A stretch of 64,000 bases of DNA, from positions 1,860,001 through 1,924,000 of the forward strand of contig CAWCHQ010000001.1 in NCBI GenBank assembly GCA_963795415.1, given 5' to 3'. The DNA comes from CAVSUZ01 sp963795415 (lineage in GTDB: Bacteria > Pseudomonadota > Alphaproteobacteria > Acetobacterales > Acetobacteraceae). Position numbers and translations under genes: made by a program. The notes beneath the pieces are model-generated. The model was given only the letters and a program-made list of their open reading frames with translations. It ran no database searches and was not told the DNA's origin. This document shows, in pieces, positions 17,146 through 23,811 of this stretch; position 1 is the first letter of the stretch; the number at the start of each line of letters is the position of its first letter.

Positions 17146-17957
17146 GGCGGCACACGATTCATCAAGCCATGCTGATCGCCGGGGGATGGCTGGTTGCCGT
17201 GGCGTTTCTGGCGCCGCTTGCATGGATGGTGCTCGGATCGTTCAAGACGACGGTTGATTTTCTGGCGTATCCACCCGTGTGGATATTTCGTCCCACGCTG
17301 GAGAATTATGCGCAGGTATTCGCAGACAACAATTTCCCCAGGTATATCGTCAATAGCATCGTGGTTGCCGCGGGGGCGACGCTGGTGGGGTTGTTGCTTG
17401 GTATTCCCGCTGCGTACGCGCTGGCGCGGTGGCGGCGGACGGCTATCGGCGTACTGCTGCTGGCGGCGCGAATGGCGCCCGGGATTGCGTTTTTGATTCC
17501 GCTGTTCGTCATGTTTCTGTCGCTGCACCTGGTCGGCAGTTACGTCAGCCTGATCGCAAGCCACCTGATTTTCACTCTGCCGCTGACAGTGTGGATGATG
17601 GTGAGCTTCATTGAAGCGATTCCGAGAGAGATAGAGCAGGCAGCGCTGATTGATGGATGTACAGTCGGGGGCATTCTGGCGAGGATCGTCACGCCGCTGA
17701 CGGCGCAGGGGATCGCGGCTACCGCCATTCTGGCGTTCATAGCGTCGTGGAACAACTTTTTGTTTGCACTCGTGCTGTCCAACGACCGCACGAAGACGCT
17801 GCCGGTCGCGGTGCTGGGCTATATCGGATACAACTCGATACAGTGGGGTACGCTGATGGCCGCGGCGACTTTGATAACGCTGCCGGTTCTGGCGCTGGCG
17901 CTGTGTGTGCAGCGGTATATCGTGCGCGGGCTGGTGGCGGGGGCGGTTGCGGGTTAG
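17142..17957 (+). CDS. ABC importer permease, MalG/UgpE-type
   Basis: A 271-residue permease with about six membrane helices and the docking motif 'IPREIEQAALIDGCTVGGIL'. The end ('LPVLALALCVQRYIVRGLVAG') is typical of MalG/UgpE-type subunits. No gene for the ATPase (MalK/UgpC type) follows or occurs in the window. The importer therefore either borrows a shared ATPase or has lost its own. Confidence 0.92.
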   Translation: MRRHTIHQAMLIAGGWLVAVAFLAPLAWMVLGSFKTTVDFLAYPPVWIFRPTLENYAQVFADNNFPRYIVNSIVVAAGATLVGLLLGIPAAYALARWRRTAIGVLLLAARMAPGIAFLIPLFVMFLSLHLVGSYVSLIASHLIFTLPLTVWMMVSFIEAIPREIEQAALIDGCTVGGILARIVTPLTAQGIAATAILAFIASWNNFLFALVLSNDRTKTLPVAVLGYIGYNSIQWGTLMAAATLITLPVLALALCVQRYIVRGLVAGAVAG

Positions 17958-18000
17958 GGCCGGCTGGCCACGCCGCGCGGGCTATGCGCATATGTGCCGG

Positions 18001-18639
18001 ATGAAGGCAACCCTATATATATTTCTGTTCCTTGCAGCCTCGGTTGCGGCACGCGCGGCGCCTTCCGGAGATTCGTTCGCGCAATGCGAGCAGGCGTTTC
18101 GGAAGACTGAGGCGATGGTGCATACGCCACCCGGGATGCTGGCCGCCATCGGACAGGTGGAAAGCGGGCGGCCCGATCCGCGAACCGGCGCGATGCGTCC
18201 GTGGCCCTGGACAATCGATGCGGACGGCACCGGACAGTTCTTCGCCACGAAGGCGCAGGCGATCGCTGCGGTTACCGCGCTGCTGGCCGAAGGCGTGCGG
18301 TCAATCGATGTGGGCTGCATGCAGGTCAACCTGATGCACCATCCACACGCGTTCGCATCGCTGGATAATGCGTTCGATCCAGTTTCAAATGCAAACTTTG
18401 CGGCGAGGTTTCTGAACGAGCTGCATCGCCGGACCGACAGCTGGCCGAAAGCGATCGCGGCTTATCATTCCGACACGCCCCAGATCGCCGACGACTATCG
18501 GCGCCGCGTCATGGTAACGTGGCAACAGCACGGGCACGCACCCGGCGGTGGTGGCCTGGTCTATGTAGATAGCGGTTTTATTTATGGAGCATTCGGCTCA
18601 ACCGGCCGGGTGTATGGGCTTATCCTGCCGTCACGGTGA
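18001..18639 (+). CDS. small exported lytic transglycosylase-like protein
   Basis: A 212-residue protein with a signal peptide ('MKATLYIFLFLAASVAARAA') and a lysozyme-like SLT fold. The likely catalytic glutamate is in 'GMLAAIGQVESGR'. 'DVGCMQVNLMHHPHAFASLD' and 'AIAAYHSDTPQIADDYRRRV' are typical of this group of peptidoglycan lytic transglycosylases. I place the start at 18001, right before the signal peptide; ATG 17992 is an alternative three codons upstream. The gene begins 43 bases after the permease. It probably cleaves peptidoglycan in the periplasm. Confidence 0.8.
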   Translation: MKATLYIFLFLAASVAARAAPSGDSFAQCEQAFRKTEAMVHTPPGMLAAIGQVESGRPDPRTGAMRPWPWTIDADGTGQFFATKAQAIAAVTALLAEGVRSIDVGCMQVNLMHHPHAFASLDNAFDPVSNANFAARFLNELHRRTDSWPKAIAAYHSDTPQIADDYRRRVMVTWQQHGHAPGGGGLVYVDSGFIYGAFGSTGRVYGLILPSR

Positions 18640-19039
18640 GGCATTCCTTTCTGGTGCCAACCGGTGCTGTCGCGGTCAGCACGGCGATGGAGCCTGGCGT
18701 GAGCCGTGTGCTGATCTCCTGCAGGTGCAGGTTCATGCATTCGGTATTGGCGGTTGGCGTGATAATGGCCGCCCCGACGCCACGTGCCGGACAGATCGCG
18801 CCGAACAGGTAGGCGGTGTCATTGCGGTTATCACGCACCATCGGCGGTCGTGAGCCGACCGGTGCCCAGTCGTAGGTCAGGCTGCCTTTCTGTCCGGCAA
18901 AGCACCGGGCCACTTCCTCGCACAGATCGAGGCAACGCCAGCGCACCACCCCATGGACCCCAGGGTCAGGGCCACTAAGAGGCACGGTATCCGCGACGAC
19001 ACCAGAAGGCCCTTTTCTGTGGCGCGCTCCGCCCGGCCT
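18620..19039 (-). pseudogene. IS630-family transposase scar (DDE part)
   Basis: Remnant of an IS630-type transposase. Read on the minus strand it gives 'GPDPGVHGVVRWRCLDLCEE' then, after an internal deletion, 'GQKGSLTYDWAPVGSRPPMV', 'RDNRNDTAYLFGAICPARG' and 'NTECMNLHLQEISTRLTPG'. It then loses frame just before the second catalytic aspartate (expected 'LVLDGAGWH'). It lies between the lytic transglycosylase and the M20 peptidase genes. An N-terminal scar of the same transposase type is at 38898-39170. Both are dead. Confidence 0.8.
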
Positions 19040-20206
19040 TCACAACCCGGCCCCCTCTAACTTCATGATCGCGCGCGCACACGCCTGCGCCCGAGGCACC
19101 AGCGTCTCGATCCGCAGAAACTCGTCCGGGCTGTGCGCCTTGCCGCCGACCGGTCCAACCGCGCAGATCGTCGGCGCGCCAACCGCCGCGGTGAACCCTG
19201 AATCGGCGCAGCCACCGGTGAACTCGCCATCCGTCCTGAATCCCGTCTCCGTCGCAGATTCCCGGTACAGCTCGAACAGCCGTTTCGCTGCAGCGGTCTG
19301 CGTCAGGGGCAGGAACTCGCCACGGATCGTCAGCTCGGCCCGGGTCCCAGGCACGAAACTGCGCTCCACGATCTGCCCAATCCGGGCCATCGCGTCCTCG
19401 CGGTCGGCCGGCTCGACATACCGCAGATCGATCTCTCCTTCCGCCCAGGGCGCCACGGTGTTGACGCTCTGCCCACCGCGCACCAGCCCGACATTCACGG
19501 TGATGCCGCGATCCAGATCGGTCAGCGCGTGCAGCGCCTGCACCTTGCGTGCCAGCTCCTCGATCGCGCTGATGCCTTCCGTAAAGCTTCCCCCTGAATG
19601 CGCCGCCCTGCCGGTGATGCGCATCGCCATGAACACGCCGCCCTTGCGCCCGGTCACCACGTTGCCCGAAACCCGCCCCGGCTCGCTGTTGAACACGGCG
19701 CGCGCCCGGCGCGCCTCCGCTTCGATCACAGGGCGTCCTTCGGGGCTACCGATCTCCTCATCGCCAGTGAACAGCCCCAGCAGCGGCGCCGGCGAGCCGC
19801 CGAACTTCGCGAATGCCGCCAGCACGAAGCAGTTCATCACCAGCCCGGCCTTCATATCGGCCACGCCCGGCCCATAGGCGACACCGTCGCGGACGGTGAA
19901 CGGCCGCTGCTCCGTTTCGCCATCGGGAAACACCGTATCCCGGTGGCCCATCAGGACGATGTTTCCGCCCGCATTCCCGGAAGGTCCGTCCCACGGCACC
20001 GCGGCCCGCAGGCAGTCCCCGTGCTTCTGCTGCGCAATCGTCTCCACAGGGATTCCGTTCGCCGTCAGAAACCGGCGGATCACTTCGCCGACCGCGTCGA
20101 TCCCAGATTTGTTGTAACTGCCGCTGTCGGTGTTAACCATCTCGCGCAACAGCCCGAGCATTGCTTCCTGCTGACCTGCCAGCCAATCGATGATCCCGTC
20201 CTGCAT
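19040..20206 (-). CDS. M20 family carboxypeptidase G2-like metallopeptidase
   Basis: A 388-residue zinc peptidase of the M20 family, closest in motifs to carboxypeptidase G2 / glutamate carboxypeptidase, which frees C-terminal glutamate. The metal and catalytic motifs are present: 'LMGHRDTVFPDGE', 'GPGVADMKAGLVM', 'FTGDEEIGSPEGR' and, near the end, 'VGPVGGKAHSPDEFL'. 'RAAHSGGSFTEGISAIEELA' marks the lid domain. No export signal is evident. ATG 20206 was chosen because a GGGAGCAGGGGG tract precedes it and the family starts here; the frame is open to 20317. Confidence 0.9.
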   Translation of the reverse strand: MQDGIIDWLAGQQEAMLGLLREMVNTDSGSYNKSGIDAVGEVIRRFLTANGIPVETIAQQKHGDCLRAAVPWDGPSGNAGGNIVLMGHRDTVFPDGETEQRPFTVRDGVAYGPGVADMKAGLVMNCFVLAAFAKFGGSPAPLLGLFTGDEEIGSPEGRPVIEAEARRARAVFNSEPGRVSGNVVTGRKGGVFMAMRITGRAAHSGGSFTEGISAIEELARKVQALHALTDLDRGITVNVGLVRGGQSVNTVAPWAEGEIDLRYVEPADREDAMARIGQIVERSFVPGTRAELTIRGEFLPLTQTAAAKRLFELYRESATETGFRTDGEFTGGCADSGFTAAVGAPTICAVGPVGGKAHSPDEFLRIETLVPRAQACARAIMKLEGAGL

Positions 20207-20231
20207 GCGACCCCCTGCTCCCGTCGTGCCG

Positions 20232-20906
20232 TTACGCCTGCGCCGCCCGGACAGAGGCTGCTTCCTCACCGCCGCGCTCCGGCCGCAACGCCGCCGCACC
20301 GGCCAACCCCAGTGCACGCAATGACAGCCCGAACAGCATGCGCCCGCCCAGCCAGTTCACCCCCAACGTGCCGAACGCCGCGCCCGCCAGCAAGGCAAGC
20401 CACAGCACGCCCTGCAGCGGCCACGACGGATCCGATGGCTGCCCGCACACCGTGCGCGCCAGCCCCTGTGCGAACTTGACCAGCGTGCCTGTCACATAGG
20501 TCAGGCTGACGCCCGTTGCTCCTGCGCGCTGCATGGCCGCGTTCAACCCTCCCATCGCCAGCACCAGCGCGGCTATCGTGACCCTCGGCCAGCACGCCGC
20601 CAGCAGCAACAGGGCAGCGACCGCCAGCGTCACCGCCACTCTATGCCTCCGGCCCGACAACACGGCGACAATCGTCCCGAGGAAGGCGCCGGCGACAAAC
20701 AGCGCCACCAGCCACGCTATAGCCACCGCCCGCCTGAAATCCCCGTTGCCCAGAGCGAAGGCCAGCAGCGTCGTGTTGCCGCTCATGAAGGATACGAACA
20801 TATCATGCAGCCGGGACAATCCGCAGACATCGGTTGCCCCGGCCAGAAACGCCATCCCGCACGCAATCCCGAACGCGGCCGGATCGGCCCCGATGCGCGG
20901 TGTCAC
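20232..20906 (-). CDS. YoaK-type (DUF1275) inner-membrane protein
   Basis: A hydrophobic protein of about 225 residues with six or so membrane helices and the DUF1275 signature near the N-terminus ('FLAGATDVCGL', 'MFVSFMSGNTTLLAFALG'), plus 'GATGVSLTYVTGTLVKFAQG' later. The function of the family is not known. The start is unclear: GTG codons occur at 20906, 20918 and 20927, and the divergent ureohydrolase gene begins at 20936, leaving almost no promoter room. I use 20906, which leaves a suitable N-terminal helix. Confidence 0.78.
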   Translation of the reverse strand: MTPRIGADPAAFGIACGMAFLAGATDVCGLSRLHDMFVSFMSGNTTLLAFALGNGDFRRAVAIAWLVALFVAGAFLGTIVAVLSGRRHRVAVTLAVAALLLLAACWPRVTIAALVLAMGGLNAAMQRAGATGVSLTYVTGTLVKFAQGLARTVCGQPSDPSWPLQGVLWLALLAGAAFGTLGVNWLGGRMLFGLSLRALGLAGAAALRPERGGEEAASVRAAQA

Positions 20907-20935
20907 AATCGGTCGCACTGCATACACTCGTCCGC

Positions 20936-21856
20936 ATGGAAAACGCCTTCGCCCCGCCATCCTCCTTTATGGGCATCCCCTTCTCCCGCGACCTCACGAA
21001 CAGCCGCGTCGCGATCATAGGCGTACCGTTCGACTACGGCACCCATCCGGTGCGCATCGGCTCGCGCCTCGGCCCCGCCGCCATCCGCGAACAATCCGCC
21101 CTGGTTCGTCGCTACGAGCCGCCGCACGACGACTATGATCCCATCGCCCGCCTCGGCCTCATCGATTGCGGCGACGCCGCGGTTACGCCTGGCGCAATTA
21201 TCGAATCACACGAACGCATCGAGGCCGCGATCTTCCACATCGTCTCCGCCGGGGCGATCCCGATCGCCCTGGGCGGCGACGGCGCCATCAGCCTGCCGCA
21301 CATGCGTGCCCTGCACCGAGGCCATCCCGGCCTCGCGCTGCTGCACATCGACGCGCATACCGACGCCTATCCCAGCCATAGCGCCGGCGAACGGGACCGC
21401 TACAACACCGCCACCACCTTCACCCGGGCCGCCGAAGAATCTCTTCTCGACCTCTCCTGCTCTTATCACGTCGGCCCGCGCGGACCAGTTTTCACCGACG
21501 GTGTATTCGAGCACACTCGCCAGAAGGGCTACCGCCTTATCCCCGGCGAGGACCTGTTCGCCCGCGGCTTCCAAGACGTTCTCGGCGAATTGCACGAGCG
21601 GCTCGCCGGCCGGCCCGTCTTCCTCTGCTTCGACATGGATTTTTTCGATCCGTCCTGCGCGCCCGGCGTCTGCACCCCCACCTGGGGCGGTGCCTCGGCT
21701 CGCGAGGGGCTAGCCTTACTGAAGGGCCTGGCCGGGCTGCGTTTCGTCGGCTTCGAGGTCAACACCGTCAGCCCGCCGCACGATGTCGGTGGCATGACGG
21801 CTTTCCTGGCAGCGACGGTGGTGCATCAGTTTCTGCTTCTCGCCTGCCGCATGTGA
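20936..21856 (+). CDS. arginase/agmatinase family ureohydrolase with altered metal site
   Basis: A 306-residue ureohydrolase-fold protein. Most manganese-site motifs are present: 'HIDAHTDAY' and 'CFDMDFFDPSCAPGVCTPT', supplying the aspartates and one histidine. The first motif, normally GGDH, reads 'LGGDGAISLPH', so the histidine ligand of one metal is replaced by glycine. Classical family members split a guanidino group to release urea; this one may use one metal, another ligand or a different substrate. Start ATG 20936 is only ~30 bases from the divergent YoaK-type gene and has no clear ribosome site. Hairpins follow the stop. Confidence 0.85.
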   Translation: MENAFAPPSSFMGIPFSRDLTNSRVAIIGVPFDYGTHPVRIGSRLGPAAIREQSALVRRYEPPHDDYDPIARLGLIDCGDAAVTPGAIIESHERIEAAIFHIVSAGAIPIALGGDGAISLPHMRALHRGHPGLALLHIDAHTDAYPSHSAGERDRYNTATTFTRAAEESLLDLSCSYHVGPRGPVFTDGVFEHTRQKGYRLIPGEDLFARGFQDVLGELHERLAGRPVFLCFDMDFFDPSCAPGVCTPTWGGASAREGLALLKGLAGLRFVGFEVNTVSPPHDVGGMTAFLAATVVHQFLLLACRM

Positions 21857-21874
21857 ACTGCCCGTCTATCGCTA

Positions 21875-22106
21875 GTATCCGATCGCAGAGAAGCGCGAGT
21901 CGCGAAGCGTGCACGCTTCGTCGCGTGAATCGGATACTCATACCAGACGGCCGAATGGCCGACTGGTATGCGCGTGGGGTTGGTGGGGCGGCCGCGCGCA
22001 AAATCAATAGGATACCAGCGGGCCGATTATATACCCAAGAGTCAAACTCTCGGCCGGCTGGTATCAGACAACAAGCGGCGTATCGACTTTCAGAGAAAGT
22101 CGATAC
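21875..22106. repeat. cluster of four GTATC/GATAC-based hairpins between converging genes
   Basis: Four successive inverted repeats fill this gap. (1) GTATCCGAT 21875-21883 / ATCGGATAC 21929-21937, enclosing a perfect 18-bp palindrome at 21903-21920. (2) ATACCAG 21940-21946 / CTGGTAT 21963-21969. (3) GATACCAGC 22011-22019 / GCTGGTATC 22057-22065. (4) GTATCGACTTT 22080-22090 / AAAGTCGATAC 22096-22106, loop 5. Each stem has GTAT/ATAC at its base. They may act as a two-way terminator or be a REP-like mobile family. Confidence 0.8.
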
Positions 22107-22112
22107 TAGCGA

Positions 22113-23324
22113 CTACCTCGGACGATAGCGATCCATAACTTGCAGCAGCCGATCATGCGGCAGGGCATAAGCTTTGTGGCCGTCACAGCCCGTTATCGTT
22201 TCCGCCGCAATCAGTGCGTTCAGGATCGCCTCCTCTGTTGCCTCTGCCGCCGCCTGGAACAGAGGCGTCATCGCGGAGGGTGCGATCATCCGCACATTAC
22301 TCATCGGGTTGTCGTGGAGCACGTGATTGCCGGTGCTAAAGGCCAGAAAGATATCGCCGCTGCTATCGGCCCCGATACCCCCCACCCAGGCCAGGCCGGT
22401 GGTTGCACGACGCGCGAGCCGTTGACATTGGATCGGTAGCAACGGCGCGTCAGTAGTCAACACGACAATAATAGAGCCAGCATCCGGTAGTAGCGCTCGC
22501 GCGGACGGTACCACGTCATGTCCGATCTCCCTTCCCACCGGCACGCCGTCGACCCGGAACAGGTCCCGCGCACCGTAGTTGGCCTGCACCAGAGCGCCGA
22601 TCGACCAGATCCCGCCTGCAGATTCCACCACGCGTGAGGCGGTGCCCGTGCCGCCTTTGAACTCATGGCTGATCATCCCCGTGCCGCCGCCGACATTTCC
22701 TTCAGCGATAGGACCTGACGTCGCCTTTTCGAGCGCTGTGAACACGTGGTCGGCGGTTATCGGAAAGCTGGCGCAGTCACTCAGCCAGCCGTCATATGTC
22801 TCCGCCACGACAGGGAGGTGAAAAGAAAACGGCGATCCGGCACGGACCGCCGCGGCGCAAAGCGCATCCCGAACGACCCCGACGGAGAAGGTATTCGTGA
22901 TGCAGATCGGCGCACCGATGAGACCCTGTTCGCCGATCCATGGCTGGCCGGTCATCTCGCCATTGCCATTGAACGAATGGAACCCTGCGAACACCGCATC
23001 GGTCCAGATGTCGGCCCGCGGCCAAATGGCAGTCACTCCGGTTCGAACAACTGTTGGCTCGTCTTGAATGAGCGTACAGTAGCCCACCTGCACGCCGGGG
23101 ACATCGGTGATTGCGTTGCAGGGCCCGGGCGGCAGCAAGCCGGTGCTTATGCCCAGGTCGCGAAGTCTTCGTGAAGCCAAGTTGGCGACCCCTGCTGCCC
23201 GCACGCACGAATGCAGCAAAGCCGGCAATGCGGTCAATGCCGTGCTTGCCACGGTGGCTACGTGCTGACCTGGCTGGCAGTTCTTTTGCGCGTATTTCTG
23301 GCGGCACTCGATGCCTATGCACAT
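22113..23324 (-). CDS. DmpA-type P1 family aminopeptidase / D-esterase
   Basis: Member of the S58/P1 family (L-aminopeptidase D-Ala-esterase/amidase DmpA), an Ntn-like hydrolase that cuts itself into two subunits. Conserved stretches include 'GPCNAITDVPGVQVGYCTL', 'GEMTGQPWIGEQGLI', 'GNVGGGTGMISHEFKGGTGT' and 'ALVQANYGAR'. 'DAGSIIVVLTTDAPL' contains the Gly-Ser where the chain is expected to be cut and where Ser becomes the nucleophile. The frame gives 403 residues; DmpA is ~375, so the true start may be 20-40 codons inside. An activity on peptides with N-terminal D-amino acids would fit the D-amino-acid genes around it. Confidence 0.87.
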   Translation of the reverse strand: MCIGIECRQKYAQKNCQPGQHVATVASTALTALPALLHSCVRAAGVANLASRRLRDLGISTGLLPPGPCNAITDVPGVQVGYCTLIQDEPTVVRTGVTAIWPRADIWTDAVFAGFHSFNGNGEMTGQPWIGEQGLIGAPICITNTFSVGVVRDALCAAAVRAGSPFSFHLPVVAETYDGWLSDCASFPITADHVFTALEKATSGPIAEGNVGGGTGMISHEFKGGTGTASRVVESAGGIWSIGALVQANYGARDLFRVDGVPVGREIGHDVVPSARALLPDAGSIIVVLTTDAPLLPIQCQRLARRATTGLAWVGGIGADSSGDIFLAFSTGNHVLHDNPMSNVRMIAPSAMTPLFQAAAEATEEAILNALIAAETITGCDGHKAYALPHDRLLQVMDRYRPR

Positions 23325-23396
23325 CGCAATCCTTGGAACGGGTCCTGCGATTTCCTACGTTCGCTCTTCGGAAGATGAGGAAATCGGATAACGGCA

Positions 23397-23660
23397 ATGG
23401 CCAGCGGTTGGGCTCGGGACGGGGCGGTCCAGGACCAGATCGATGATACCGTCATGGACGGCGTGCTGAAGGCGCGGGCGGGCATGCCAACCGGTGAGAG
23501 CGCGACCCATTGCCTGGAATGTGGTGACGAAATCCCGGAAGCGCGCCGCCGCGTGTTGCCCGGAGTCCGGACCTGCACCACTTGTCAGTCGGCGCGTGAT
23601 CGCCGCCCGGTGAACATTGGGTTCAACCGCAGGGGCAACAAAGATAGCCAGCTCAAATAG
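23397..23660 (+). CDS. DksA/TraR-type C4 zinc finger protein
   Basis: A short protein (87 residues) of the DksA/TraR zinc-finger group. The four-cysteine finger is 'CLECGDEIPEARRRVLPG' followed by 'CTTC'. The N-terminal coiled coil of full DksA is nearly absent, so it resembles the small YbiI/TraR-like proteins. Such proteins can act on RNA polymerase, but for this short type the role is unproven. It starts with ATG after a GAGGAA tract and stands alone, facing the molybdenum enzyme operon across a composite hairpin element. Confidence 0.85.
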   Translation: MASGWARDGAVQDQIDDTVMDGVLKARAGMPTGESATHCLECGDEIPEARRRVLPGVRTCTTCQSARDRRPVNIGFNRRGNKDSQLK

Positions 23661-23697
23661 CGCGCGCGATTGTGGTTCGCGTAGAATTCGCTTCCCT

Positions 23698-23811
23698 TAG
23701 AGCAGATCGCGCTTGACTGGAAACGCCTGCGTTTCCAGGGGCGCGTAAATCTGCTCTAAAACAATGAAGTCCGAGCGTTTCGGGCTGATACAGTCCCCTG
23801 AAACTACTCTA
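23698..23811. repeat. composite double-hairpin intergenic element, copy 1
   Basis: 114-bp element. The first hairpin has outer arms TAGAGCAGAT (23698-23707) / ATCTGCTCTA (23749-23758) and inner arms TGGAAACG / CGTTTCCA. The second has arms from GAGCGTTTCGGG to CCTGAAACTACTCTA. A second copy, about 85 percent identical by eye, lies at 35189-35303 in the same orientation. Its last three bases (CTA, 23809-23811) are the TAG stop codon of the minus-strand gene. Confidence 0.9.
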
